Source: Streptomyces sp. NBC_01471
Lineage (GTDB): Bacteria > Actinomycetota > Actinomycetes > Streptomycetales > Streptomycetaceae
Length of the DNA: 64,000 nucleotides
Assembly: GCF_041438865.1 (NCBI RefSeq)
Contig: NZ_CP109450.1
Coordinates: 3,458,501 to 3,522,500 of the forward strand
Reading direction: 5' to 3'
Shown here: piece by piece, positions 32,465-40,930 of the stretch
Layout: every line of letters begins with the position of its first letter
Numbering within the stretch: the first letter of the stretch is position 1
The notes under the pieces: model-generated
The model's database searches: none
Told to the model about the DNA's origin: nothing
What the model saw: only the letters and a program-made list of their open reading frames with translations
Made by a program: the position numbers and the translations under genes

Positions 32465-35035
32465 ATGGCTCTAGACAATGAGCACGACTTCACCCGGCAG
32501 CAGTCCGTTCCGGCTACCGGAAACCCGTACAGCGCTGCCGAAGATTCGCGCGTGCTTCCACCGCCAATCGACCGGTACAGCGACGAAGGCCAGACCAACC
32601 GTACGGAGGGCCCCGCCGCCTCCGCCGACGCACCCGCGGCAGTCTCAGAGACCAATGCCGAGTCTGCAGCACGCGCTCGCCCCGAGGTGACCGCGCTGGC
32701 GAGCTCAGAGTCAGGACCCGCGCTCCCGTCGTATCCCCCTGCCATCCCACCGAACAGCCCTGAACCAGCAGCACAGCGAGAAACTGAGCAGGGCAGGACG
32801 GCACCACCGTCCCCCGAGGCGATCGAGGCCGTCGGGCAGGCGGCCACGCTCCAGCGCGCGTTAATCAACCTGGGCGAGATGATCGGCACGAAATACGTGT
32901 TCGAGCAGACCCTGGACGCAGACGCGCCCATCGACGCTGAATACTTGGCAGTGATCCGGAGGGTTTATGCCAAGCCCCGCTCCGAGGACACAGACCGGAC
33001 CAGTAGCCCCTTCACCCAGGCCCTTGAGATCCTGCGGCCTTCGGGTTCCGTACTGGTTATCAACCGCCCGCCGAGCAGCAGCAGAACCACGACTGCATAC
33101 GCCCTTCTCGACCAGCTCGTGGAAGAAGGCTTGATCACAGAGGCACGCCCACTCTCCTTCGGCGGCTCCCAGCACTTCCCCGCGCGACGCCTGCCTCATG
33201 ACCACCGGTGCGGCTTCCTGCTCGAACTCCCGCCAGACGAAGACGGCTTCCAGGTAGCCGGCACATTCGGTTCCGGCCTGGGAAAGCTCGGTGAGCAGCT
33301 GGCCCGACGGGACAACCGACTCATCGTCCTGACCCGTCCGGAACAGTGGCGACGAATCAGCCACGGTGCACCGCCGAGTGCCGCGCCGGATCTGGGCGAG
33401 ATCCACCCCCACGACATCGCCACACGCTGGCTGCTGGCACAGGAGCCAGCGTTCCCGGTCAGTACCTGGCTCGGCAGCACCGGCATACGCCGCCTCATCG
33501 GCGGCATGACACCCACGGACATCTTGAACGTCACTCCCCTCATGCTCGATGAGCACCGGAAGGCCGAGCGACTCGCGGCCGATGACGTCTCTGACGTAGC
33601 CCGCGATTCGGCGCAGCAGGCTTCTGCCGAGCGGCGCCGCTCCCTAGACGAACAGATCGCCAATGTAGAGGCCGTCCTCAGCAACTGGGAGGACGCGCTC
33701 TACGAGTGGCACGAACCAGAAAACCGCGTCCGGACCAGCTTCGAACGGAACTTCCTCCTGACCGCAGCGGTCCTGCGCGGCGACCCGGTGGGCCATGTGT
33801 ACGCCAAAGCTGCCGAATTGACCGACACCCTCGACAAACGCGACACCCCTGTCCCCGTCCACGGGCAACAGGCTCCGGGCGTGATCGCCATGACCAAGGC
33901 CATCGATGCGCGGCGCAAGGAAGACGGGACCCTCCATTTCAACCGCGCGCACTGGGACGACGCCGCGATCGAGTACTTCTGGAACGATCGCCCGCTGGCC
34001 CGCACCTCCTTCTTGAAGTGGCTCGCCCAGGTCCCCATCGACGACACAGGAACAAACAAGGAAGCCCTGGAGACCATCACCAAGGACGCCCGCCGTGCCT
34101 TGGCAGGCCGCATCAGTGAGTTCGCGCTGCGCTGGGCCGTACGCCATCGCAGACAAGACCCATTAGAGGAGATTGTCACGGCTTGGTACGCCCACGGCAC
34201 AGACAAGGAGCTGTGGCCCTTGGCTGTGAAGTTGCTCGACAACGCAGCGATCCACGCAGCCAGCGCTCCGTACGTGCACTCCCTGTTGCTGTCATGGGCC
34301 AAGCGCAAAGAGCCCTCACTCCAACAGGCAGTCGTCGAGGTCTGCACCGGACAGTTCGGGCGGCGTCACACCGGGAAGGCGTTACGCCGTCTGAAGAACG
34401 TGGCCAACATCGGGCTGACGGAGGTCGTGGACAGCCTGCGCGAAGCGATCCGGGTGCTGTGGGCGGACACCTCCGTCCGGAAGACGCTCTTCGGGTACGT
34501 CGTCGATTGGTGCGGTGACGAGAAGATCCGGGACACCGTCGGCCACCGAACGTTCACGGCTCTCGCCGCGTCGTCTGCACCAGAAGCCGACCGAGTGCCG
34601 CTGGTGCTCCACAGCGACACCAGCCCGGACGCCGACGAAGAGGAAGACTTCCGCCCTCCAGTCGCCGGCCTTGTCACCGGGTGGCGCACTCTCCTGCGTC
34701 AGGCGACTGGCGCGGCGGGGGATCGCGAACTCGACCGGGCCATCTTCCTGTGGCTCGATGCGGCCCTTGAGCGACCCCCTCTACGACCGATCGTCCTCGA
34801 CACCCTTCGCCAGGCCGTGGACGTCCGCGGCCCTGAAGGCCCGACCCTGCGCGAGGCCCTGCGTACCTGCTCACAGGTGTGGGTCCAGAGCGAAGACCGC
34901 CCGTATTCGCCCGACCGGGCAAGCCTGAAGCTCGAACTCTCCTCTCTCCTCGACGCCGACCTGGCCAAGGTCCAGAAGCTTCTGCTGCAGGAACACCCCG
35001 AGGCAGACAAGTCAGAGGAGCACGAAGCCGAATGA
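32465..35035 (+). CDS. Large protein with a degenerate P-loop NTPase-like domain and helical C-terminus
   Basis: An 856-residue protein. Residues 1-115 are Pro/Glu/Ala-rich and probably disordered. At about residues 185-320 there is an NTPase-like core: VLVINRPPSSSRTTTAYAL in the place of a Walker A, where the Gly-Lys pair has become Ser-Arg; CGFLLELPPDED resembles a Walker B; and DNRLIVLTRPEQW resembles a sensor strand. The C-terminal 500 residues are predicted by eye to be mostly helical, like the repeat region of STAND proteins. I do not recognise a named family. Gene order beside an att site and between unknown small partners suggests a defence or conflict module. Its stop overlaps the next gene (ATGA). 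Confidence 0.7.
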   Translation: MALDNEHDFTRQQSVPATGNPYSAAEDSRVLPPPIDRYSDEGQTNRTEGPAASADAPAAVSETNAESAARARPEVTALASSESGPALPSYPPAIPPNSPEPAAQRETEQGRTAPPSPEAIEAVGQAATLQRALINLGEMIGTKYVFEQTLDADAPIDAEYLAVIRRVYAKPRSEDTDRTSSPFTQALEILRPSGSVLVINRPPSSSRTTTAYALLDQLVEEGLITEARPLSFGGSQHFPARRLPHDHRCGFLLELPPDEDGFQVAGTFGSGLGKLGEQLARRDNRLIVLTRPEQWRRISHGAPPSAAPDLGEIHPHDIATRWLLAQEPAFPVSTWLGSTGIRRLIGGMTPTDILNVTPLMLDEHRKAERLAADDVSDVARDSAQQASAERRRSLDEQIANVEAVLSNWEDALYEWHEPENRVRTSFERNFLLTAAVLRGDPVGHVYAKAAELTDTLDKRDTPVPVHGQQAPGVIAMTKAIDARRKEDGTLHFNRAHWDDAAIEYFWNDRPLARTSFLKWLAQVPIDDTGTNKEALETITKDARRALAGRISEFALRWAVRHRRQDPLEEIVTAWYAHGTDKELWPLAVKLLDNAAIHAASAPYVHSLLLSWAKRKEPSLQQAVVEVCTGQFGRRHTGKALRRLKNVANIGLTEVVDSLREAIRVLWADTSVRKTLFGYVVDWCGDEKIRDTVGHRTFTALAASSAPEADRVPLVLHSDTSPDADEEEDFRPPVAGLVTGWRTLLRQATGAAGDRELDRAIFLWLDAALERPPLRPIVLDTLRQAVDVRGPEGPTLREALRTCSQVWVQSEDRPYSPDRASLKLELSSLLDADLAKVQKLLLQEHPEADKSEEHEAE

Positions 35036-35811
35036 AGCGCCGCCCCGCCCCCGAAGGCGCCTCCCAGCCGGGCGGCGCCACCTGGGTCTGCACTTTCTCC
35101 GACCGGCCACGCAGCGCGGACCCAACGCTTCACTTCTGCGCACATGTCCGAGCGACCTGGCGGCGCCGGGACGACACCCACATCCCTGGGTCTCCGTACG
35201 CAGTCGGGCAGCTCGTCAGAGCCGTGATCGATGAGGCGGCCGCCGCCTGCGATGTCCTCCGTCCTGACGCCGCCGAGCAGGACATTGGCACCGCACTCGC
35301 CGAAGCCCTGCCCCTCGGCGGCGTGGGCGTAATCGTCGTGGGTGCCACCGTGAGCATCGAGGTGGACGAATCAACCCGGAAGGCCGCGTTCGCCGCGGAA
35401 CAGCTGCAGCAGAACCACCGTCGCCAGGAAGAGCTGCTGCGCCGCGAACTAGAGCTGGACGAGCTGGCCCGTCGCCAGGCCAAAGCACGCGAGGACTTCC
35501 TCCAAGATCACATCCTCGCCAGCCCCGCCGCCGCCCGGCTCTACACCGCTCTGGAAGGCTCAGCCGAGAACTGGCCCCGCCTCGGCGGACCGCCAGCCGG
35601 TACGGATCTCGAAGATCTGGTCCGCACAGTCAGACAGTGGCAACCCGGACAGCGGTGGGTCGTTGTCGCTCAGGTGATACACGATTTCGTCAGCAAGTTG
35701 ACCCCCGAAGGATGCAAGGAACTACTCGTCCTACTCGCAGGCACCGTCGAGGCGTTCGGTGACGAGGACGCCTCCCGTGCCCTCACCGCCATAGCCGGCG
35801 AGTTCCAGTGA
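35032..35811 (+). CDS. Coiled-coil protein of the att-proximal operon
   Basis: A 259-residue protein. Residues 1-100 form a mixed region ending in hydrophobic LGGVGVIVVGATVSIEVDE. Residues about 105-150 are a charged coiled coil (QQNHRRQEELLRRELELDEL, then ARRQAKARED), and a helical domain with two hydrophobic helices ends the protein. The strand-then-coil order faintly recalls SPFH/band-7 proteins, but this is weak. ATG 35032 overlaps the stop of the NTPase-like gene, and its own stop overlaps the next small gene, so it is translationally coupled in the operon. Confidence 0.65.
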   Translation: MKRRPAPEGASQPGGATWVCTFSDRPRSADPTLHFCAHVRATWRRRDDTHIPGSPYAVGQLVRAVIDEAAAACDVLRPDAAEQDIGTALAEALPLGGVGVIVVGATVSIEVDESTRKAAFAAEQLQQNHRRQEELLRRELELDELARRQAKAREDFLQDHILASPAAARLYTALEGSAENWPRLGGPPAGTDLEDLVRTVRQWQPGQRWVVVAQVIHDFVSKLTPEGCKELLVLLAGTVEAFGDEDASRALTAIAGEFQ

Positions 35812-36008
35812 AGGTGATGCTCCTGCGCTGGCTTCTCGATCCGGTCACCAGCCTGCTGGCGGTGCGGCTCCATACCCAGAACCAGGGACGTATGTCGTAC
35901 GAGGCAGCCTGGCGGCAGGCCCGCGTCACTCGGCACCCTGACGAGATGGGGTACCGCCTGTACGGCCATCTCCCGGAGGACCCCACGGAGGTGACCGAGC
36001 CACCATGA
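35808..36008 (+). CDS. 66-residue hypothetical protein, last gene of the att-proximal operon
   Basis: GTG 35808 overlaps the preceding stop (GTGA) and opens a 66-codon frame (MKVMLLRWLLDPVTSLLAVR at the start, DEMGYRLYGHLPEDP near the end). The N-terminus is hydrophobic enough for a short amphipathic helix. No family is recognised. The overlap arrangement and sensible composition support it as a real gene. An ATGA overlap at 36005 leads into a 76-codon Arg/Pro-rich frame that I do not accept as coding. Confidence 0.55.
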   Translation: MKVMLLRWLLDPVTSLLAVRLHTQNQGRMSYEAAWRQARVTRHPDEMGYRLYGHLPEDPTEVTEPP

Positions 36009-36274
36009 CCGCATCCGGTGTTCCCCGATCTCCCAACGTGAACCCCGCAGCCAGGCAGGCGCCCCATCGCCACCCGGGCCGACGGAAGCTGCAAACTCGC
36101 GCCAGCAAACGTTGCCCAGACGCACCCAAAAGTGCGCAGCCCTCCACACCTGGGAGAAATCTGGGAGACGATCTTCCCTCGGAGGCCAACCGAGACACCG
36201 CCGCACCAACTCAGACCAATCCCCTGACCTGCTGATTCGCAAGACCCGCAGGTAGCGATCTTGCTCGAACCTCA

Positions 36275-36316
36275 TTCGGGACGAAGAGGTCGTGGGTTCA
36301 AATCCCGCCACCCCGA
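36275..36316 (+). other. 3' fragment of tRNA-Pro(CGG): integrative-element attachment site
   Basis: From TTCGGGACGAAG (anticodon loop with CGG, and the 3' anticodon stem) through GTGGGTTCAAATCCC (T arm) to CCACCCCGA, the sequence is the 3' part of a tRNA-Pro. The 5' half is missing: the preceding bases cannot form the acceptor, D or 5' anticodon stems. A strong terminator follows at 36335. This is what integration into a tRNA-Pro gene leaves at one end of an element; pSAM2 of Streptomyces uses a tRNA-Pro site. I therefore place one element boundary here. No intact tRNA-Pro is visible elsewhere in the window. Confidence 0.75.
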
Positions 36317-36334
36317 CAGCTGAAATACCAGGTC

Positions 36335-36367
36335 AAGGGCCTGATCCTCTCTGAGGGTCAGGCCCTT
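36335..36367 (+). terminator. Terminator after the tRNA-Pro fragment
   Basis: AAGGGCCTGA (36335-36344) pairs with TCAGGCCCTT (36358-36367); inner CCTC/GAGG can extend the stem. It ends the former tRNA transcript and supports the right-hand side as the original chromosomal flank. Confidence 0.7.
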
Positions 36368-36536
36368 CCTGCGTCTCCGGAGATCGTTGGGGGGTCTGGG
36401 AGAAGATCTTGGTCGGCTTGTCCCCAGCGCGCGGTCGCTCCAGTTCCCATTTCCTAGTTCCCAGTTCCAGGACCTCTTTGCGCCGGACCTCGGTCAGGGC
36501 CTCCCGGCAGATTTCCCCTGCCTGCGCTTCGTCCCT

Positions 36537-36896
36537 TCACCTCGCTCGGTGATCCTTCGCGGATAGGTGGCCCGGTGCTCCGCCGAGCTTGCCGTAGAGG
36601 TCCATCCAGCGTCGGTCTGTGCGGGTGGGAGGCTTCCCGTCGCAGTAGGTCTTGGTCCCGTTGGCTGTGTAGTAGTGCATCAGTTCCAGGACGGAGCGCG
36701 GATCGGAGCGGGAGCCGGCGGTGTAGCGGCTCGCGGGTTGTTTCGTCTGATGTACCAGACAGGTGGGGGACGGGGTGCCGGACTGGGCGTCCAGCGAGCC
36801 GCCGTGCGTGGACGAGCAACCACTGAGGGCCAGGATGGCGAGCAGGGTGCTGAGGGACGCGATGCGGGGGGTTTTCACGGGGGCTCCCGGTGTCAC
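36537..36896 (-). CDS. Small lipoprotein
   Basis: A protein of about 119 residues (GTG 36896, possibly a later GTG) with a lipoprotein signal: basic start, hydrophobic run, and lipobox LALSGCSS with Cys near residue 27. The mature part contains two further Cys residues (CLVHQ and TYCDG), which may form a disulphide. No domain is recognised. The start overlaps the stop of the NicO-type transporter by GTGA, so it is co-expressed with it and is likely a surface-anchored partner. Confidence 0.65.
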   Translation of the reverse strand: MTPGAPVKTPRIASLSTLLAILALSGCSSTHGGSLDAQSGTPSPTCLVHQTKQPASRYTAGSRSDPRSVLELMHYYTANGTKTYCDGKPPTRTDRRWMDLYGKLGGAPGHLSAKDHRAR

Positions 36897-38635
36897 AGGA
36901 CGGGCGGCAGGCTGCGGACCATCAGGCCGAGTCCGACGATGAGGACGAGGAAGGCGGTCAGGATCGCCATGTGCGGAGCCAGGCGTCGGACGAGTGCGAA
37001 CACCGGGCGGTCGGTGAGTCTGCCGGCTCTGCTGCCGAGCTTGACGAGCAGCAGGCCGACCGCGGTGAGGGTGGCGGCCATGCCGAGCCCGTACGCCAGC
37101 ACGAGGGTGGCGCCGAAAGCGGTGCGGCCCAGGGCGATGGCGCCCAGGAGTACGACCAGGGCGGAGGGGCTGGGGACCAGTCCGCCTGCGATGCCGAGGC
37201 CGACCAGTCCGCGGAGGGTGAAGGGCTGAGCGTCGGCGCTGATGGGTGCATGGGTGTGGGGGCGCCCGAGCAGACCGTGGCGGTGCGGCACCGCATGACT
37301 GTGATCGTGACCGTCACTGTGGTCGTGGGTGTGGCTGTGCGAGGTGTCGTGATGCGAGTGGCTGTGGGCCGGTTCGTGATGAGGTTCGTGCGCATGGGGC
37401 TGGTCCGGCTCATGTGCGAGACCGTGGTGGTGGGTGTGGCCATGAGCGTGGGTGTGGGCGTGCGGGGCCTCGGCGGTGATGGCCGCCTCGGGCTGCTCGG
37501 TCGCGCCGACCAGCACAGGCTGCGGGCCGCCTGGTGACGGGACGTCCGCCACGTGGCCCGGTGTGCCGGTTCGCCGTGGGCGTCGTACGGCGTCAGTCAC
37601 CAGCCCCGCGCCGACCAGAGCCACCAGCGCACCGCTGACGACGCCGAGCCAGCCCAGCACGGTGTCGCCCGCGAGCGAGGAGAACGTGGTCAGGCACAAC
37701 CCGATGACCAGGACACCCGCGGTGTGGGTGATGGTGACGGTGGCGCCGACGGTGATGGCGTCACGGGTACGGCCCCGCCGCCCCGCCAGATAGGCGGCCA
37801 TGACGGTCTTGCCGTGGCCGGGCAGCATCGCGTGTCCGGCGCCCAGGACCACGGAGAGCAGGACCGCGAGCAGCCCGACCGGTACGGTCAGGCGCTGGGC
37901 CCCGGCGAGTGACGTCAGGTGCCGGGAGAGCGCCTCCACCCGCCCGGTGAGCCCACCGTCCTGTCCGGCTCCGGATCCGGCCCCAGCGGTGAGCGAGGGG
38001 CCGTCGCCGGCGACTGCGGTGATCTGCGCGCTGAAGTCTCCGCGCGGTGTCTGGAGCAAGTCGCGGGGGTAGTCGCGCAGTTCGTCGGAGGAAGACATCT
38101 GGGCCACGGAGGAGTGCTTGAGCTGCACTCCCTGGCCTTTCGCGGTGATCTCGTTCCAGCCGACCCTGGTCCGGTCCGCACCGGTCGCGACCCGCAGAGC
38201 CACCGGGCCGCCGGTCAGGTCCAGCGGCACCTTGAAACGGCATTCGAGCCGGCTGGTCCGCAGACGGGCCTGTCCGGGCCGGTACGCGAAGGTGGCCGAT
38301 GCGACCTGCCAGTGCAGCCGCTGCGGGGCGGTGACTTTGAGGTTTCCGGCCGTCTCGGCGCAGCGGGCGGACGCCCAGGCGGCGCGTTCGGCGGGGCTCT
38401 GGGTGCCGTCGCCGTCGGCGTCGACGCGCGGTGCGGCCTGGAGGGTCGGGATCTCCGCGGTGTCAGTGACAGCCAGGACGTCGAGGTGGTCCGGGTGCAG
38501 GGTGAAACCGGTGTAGTGGTTGATGGAGAAGTTACCCAGGGGGTGGGCCTGCGCGGTGGGGGCCGATGCGCCGAGCAGCCACAGGACACCGCCGACCGCA
38601 GCCGCCACTCGCCAGGTGGGCCGGCGGTGCGTCAT
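36893..38635 (-). CDS. NicO/RcnA-type nickel/cobalt transporter with His-rich loop
   Basis: A 580-residue protein. It has a cleavable signal peptide (ends SAPTAQA, then HPLGNFSINHY), an extracytoplasmic domain of about 200 residues typical of actinobacterial HupE/NicO-like fusions, and a membrane domain beginning near residue 250. The membrane domain has GAGHAMLPGHGKT, the metal-binding His motif of the family, and a second half with GGLVPSPSALVVLLGAI. Between them lies a loop with more than 30 His residues, which should bind Ni2+ or Co2+. Direction of transport cannot be told from sequence. The upstream 600 bases contain a perfect palindrome (38890-38916). It is coupled to the lipoprotein gene. 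Confidence 0.85.
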   Translation of the reverse strand: MTHRRPTWRVAAAVGGVLWLLGASAPTAQAHPLGNFSINHYTGFTLHPDHLDVLAVTDTAEIPTLQAAPRVDADGDGTQSPAERAAWASARCAETAGNLKVTAPQRLHWQVASATFAYRPGQARLRTSRLECRFKVPLDLTGGPVALRVATGADRTRVGWNEITAKGQGVQLKHSSVAQMSSSDELRDYPRDLLQTPRGDFSAQITAVAGDGPSLTAGAGSGAGQDGGLTGRVEALSRHLTSLAGAQRLTVPVGLLAVLLSVVLGAGHAMLPGHGKTVMAAYLAGRRGRTRDAITVGATVTITHTAGVLVIGLCLTTFSSLAGDTVLGWLGVVSGALVALVGAGLVTDAVRRPRRTGTPGHVADVPSPGGPQPVLVGATEQPEAAITAEAPHAHTHAHGHTHHHGLAHEPDQPHAHEPHHEPAHSHSHHDTSHSHTHDHSDGHDHSHAVPHRHGLLGRPHTHAPISADAQPFTLRGLVGLGIAGGLVPSPSALVVLLGAIALGRTAFGATLVLAYGLGMAATLTAVGLLLVKLGSRAGRLTDRPVFALVRRLAPHMAILTAFLVLIVGLGLMVRSLPPVL

Positions 38636-38889
38636 GGTCTGCCTCCTGGGGCGTCCGAGGGTGGGCCGCGCCGGTCCGAGACCGCTACGGCCGCAAGGAG
38701 CCGGGTGCGCGAGGCGTCACTCGTGACGGCCGGACACCTGACGGGCGGCCGGGAGCAACACCCTGACTCCTTACCGGTTCTGCCGTACGCGCGCCGGTGG
38801 TAGCGGTTCCTCCACTCGCCTGGCGCACCGGGAGCACCCGGTCGGCCCCTCTTGTCGCCCTCGCAGCCGATGAAGAGGTGCACCTGCGG

Positions 38890-38916
38890 CCTTATTGCGC
38901 AAGGGTCGCAATAAGG
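38890..38916. promoter_or_regulatory. Perfect AT-rich palindrome upstream of the Ni/Co transporter
   Basis: CCTTATTGCG (38890-38899), 7-base spacer CAAGGGT, CGCAATAAGG (38907-38916). It stands out in GC-rich surroundings and has the form of a metalloregulator (ArsR/SmtB- or Fur-like) operator. No candidate regulator gene is adjacent. Confidence 0.55.
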
Positions 38917-39096
38917 AAGTGCGATCCGGCTCTGCGCACGGAAGGCGAATGCCGCCACGCGTATCGCCGCACTGCTCCCGGGGGTGCCGGCGGCGGGCCG
39001 GGTTCATTTGAGCTTCGGAGTAGCCCCGTTCGGCTCTCAAGCGTGGCGGCCTGGTGTCGTTCATGGTGATTTATTCGTAGCTTAAGCCGCATTGCG

Positions 39097-39131
39097 GACA
39101 CCTTCGCTGAGTGCAGACACCTTTGCTGAGT
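39097..39131. repeat. 16-bp direct repeat before the DUF4331 gene
   Basis: GACACCTTCGCTGAGT (39097-39112) and GACACCTTTGCTGAGT (39116-39131) differ at one base and are 19 bases apart. They lie about 120 bases before the DUF4331 start and may be regulator binding sites. Confidence 0.4.
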
Positions 39132-39247
39132 CCCGACGTCAGCATCAGGCTCGCCCGAGGTGGTCCGTGTGGGGCTTCGAGCGTCCTCCCGCACGCTGCC
39201 GCGACCCCTGTCACCGGAGGCACGGCTCCACCGGAAACGGATCAATC

Positions 39248-40930
39248 ATGCAGCCCTTCCGCCTGCCTCTCAGACGGCCCGCGGTCCGCCGTGCCGAGGG
39301 CGTACTCGCGTCCGTCGGCATACTCGCTCTCGTCACAGCCGGCACCGTGGCGGGACTCGCGCCCGGCGTAAGCTCCGCCTCCAGCCACCGCGAGGCGCCG
39401 CTGACCGCGGGCGACCCGAAGGCCGACAACACCGACGTCTACGCCTTCACCAGCCCCGACAACGCGGACACCGTGACGCTGGTGGCCAACTGGATCCCGT
39501 TCGAGGAGCCCAACGGCGGCCCGAACTTCTATCCGTTCGCCAATGACGCGCGCTACAACATCAAGATCGACAACGACGGCAACGGCAAGCCGGACACCAC
39601 GTACACCTGGGCGTTCACCGACCACATCCGTGACTCCGCGAATCAGTTCCTGTACAACACGGGCGTCGTGAAGACTCTCAACGACGAGACTCTGAACTTC
39701 CGCCAGACGTACACCCTGACCTCGACCGACGCCGGCGGTCAGACCAAGACGCTCCTCAAGGACGCGCCCGCCGCTCCCTCGAACGTCGGCAAGGCGTCGA
39801 TGCCCGACTACGCGTCCCTGCGCAAGCAGGCCACGGTGTCGCTGCCGAACGGCGGCCAGACCTACGCCGGACAGGCATCGGACCCGTTCTTCCTCGACCT
39901 GCGGGTCTTCGACCTGCTGTACGGCGGGAACCTGAAGGAGAGCGGCCACAACACGCTCGCCGGGTACAACGTCAACACCATCGCCCTCCAGGTTCCGAAA
40001 AAGGACCTGGCGCTCAACGGCGACGCCACCCGCAACCCCGTCATCGGCGTGTGGTCCACCACCGACCGCAAGGGTGCGGCCGTCTCCTCCGGCAAGGGCG
40101 CGGAGAGCAGCAAGGGCAATGAGGGTTCGCAGGCTGTGGGCAGTGACTCCAAGGGCGGTCCGCCCTCGCCCGACCAGGGGCAGGCCGGGTGGCACCAGGT
40201 CTCGCGGCTCGGAAATCCTCTGGTCAATGAGGTGGTCGTCCCGCTGAAGTACAAGGACGCCTTCAACTCGATCGCCCCGGACACGGACCACACGGTGACA
40301 CCGGTGGTGAACGCGGTCCTCGATCCGATCGTGCCCAAGCTCATCCAGAGCATCTACGGCGTCCCCGCTCCCGCGACTCCCCGCAAGGATCTCTCCGAGA
40401 TCTTCCTGTCCGGGATCTGCAAGGCGTGCGGTCCCATCCAGGCGGACCTCAACTCGCAGCTGCTGAACGCGGATGTGAAGAAGAGCGGCTTCGTCCCGTC
40501 CGAGGAACTGCGGCTGAACATGGCCGTCCCGACGACGGCCAACCCCAACCGGCTGGGTGTGCTCGCCAAGGACCTGGCCGGCTTCCCCAACGGCCGCCGC
40601 CTGAACGACGATGTCGTCGACATCGAGCTCCAGGCGCTGGAGGGCGCCGCCCAGTCGGGCAAGATCGTGCCGGCGCTCGCCGCCGGGGACGCCGTCAACG
40701 CCCCCTACCGTCAGCCGACCTCATCGTTCCCGTACGTGGCGCTCCCCAATACGGCCGCCGTCAACCAGGCCGACTCCCTCCACCCCGACGGTGGCGTCGG
40801 GGCAGGGCTGGGCGGGACCGCTCTCACCGGTGGCTTCCCCGTCGTAGCGGTGACGGCTCTGACCGGTGGCGCGCTGCTGGCCCTGGCCGGAGCACTGGTC
40901 CTGCGCCGTCGGCGTGCGAGCCGGATGTGA
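39248..40930 (+). CDS. Secreted DUF4331 protein with C-terminal membrane anchor
   Basis: A 560-residue protein. It has an N-terminal signal (two Arg-rich turns, then VLASVGILALVTAGTVAGLA, ending near SSASSHREAP). SSHREAPL is the characteristic start of DUF4331 proteins, followed by the DNTDVYAFTSPD motif. The C-terminus has a hydrophobic helix and an Arg-rich tail (LVLRRRRASRM), like sortase-sorted or stop-transfer anchors, though no clear L-P-x-T-G is seen just before it. The function of DUF4331 is unknown. The stop overlaps the sortase gene (GTGA), and a TPR protein and the Mo oxidoreductase follow. Confidence 0.82.
   Translation: MQPFRLPLRRPAVRRAEGVLASVGILALVTAGTVAGLAPGVSSASSHREAPLTAGDPKADNTDVYAFTSPDNADTVTLVANWIPFEEPNGGPNFYPFANDARYNIKIDNDGNGKPDTTYTWAFTDHIRDSANQFLYNTGVVKTLNDETLNFRQTYTLTSTDAGGQTKTLLKDAPAAPSNVGKASMPDYASLRKQATVSLPNGGQTYAGQASDPFFLDLRVFDLLYGGNLKESGHNTLAGYNVNTIALQVPKKDLALNGDATRNPVIGVWSTTDRKGAAVSSGKGAESSKGNEGSQAVGSDSKGGPPSPDQGQAGWHQVSRLGNPLVNEVVVPLKYKDAFNSIAPDTDHTVTPVVNAVLDPIVPKLIQSIYGVPAPATPRKDLSEIFLSGICKACGPIQADLNSQLLNADVKKSGFVPSEELRLNMAVPTTANPNRLGVLAKDLAGFPNGRRLNDDVVDIELQALEGAAQSGKIVPALAAGDAVNAPYRQPTSSFPYVALPNTAAVNQADSLHPDGGVGAGLGGTALTGGFPVVAVTALTGGALLALAGALVLRRRRASRM

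Larger units (their letters stand above)
36150..36410. repeat. CTGGGAGA-N2-ATC repeats flanking the tRNA fragment
   Basis: CTGGGAGAAATC at 36150-36161 and CTGGGAGACGATCTT at 36161-36175 lie left of the tRNA-Pro fragment, in tandem 11 bases apart. CTGGGAGAAGATCTT lies at 36396-36410 to its right. Direct repeats of this size around a recombination core resemble integrase arm-binding sites. Confidence 0.4.
38636..39247. other. Divergent intergenic region NicO/DUF4331
   Basis: About 610 bases without a gene. It contains a perfect 10-bp-arm AT-rich palindrome (38890-38916) and a 16-bp direct repeat (39097-39131). I looked for a cobalamin riboswitch core on the minus strand and found none. Confidence 0.5.

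Noticed and set aside
36005..36235. 76-codon plus-strand frame overlapping the last gene of the att-proximal operon (ATGA)
   Set aside because: The composition is Arg/Pro/Ser-rich with no structure or similarity, and it runs into the att region; the overlap alone is not enough.
35670..36311. Minus-strand frame beginning MAGFEPTTSSSR across the tRNA-Pro fragment
   Set aside because: This peptide is the well-known spurious translation of sequence antisense to a tRNA 3' end; the rest of the frame is antisense to the coiled-coil gene.
38636..38960. Possible cobalamin or NiCo riboswitch before the Ni/Co transporter
   Set aside because: No cobalamin-riboswitch core (GCCACTG-type box) or matching stem layout was found on the minus strand.
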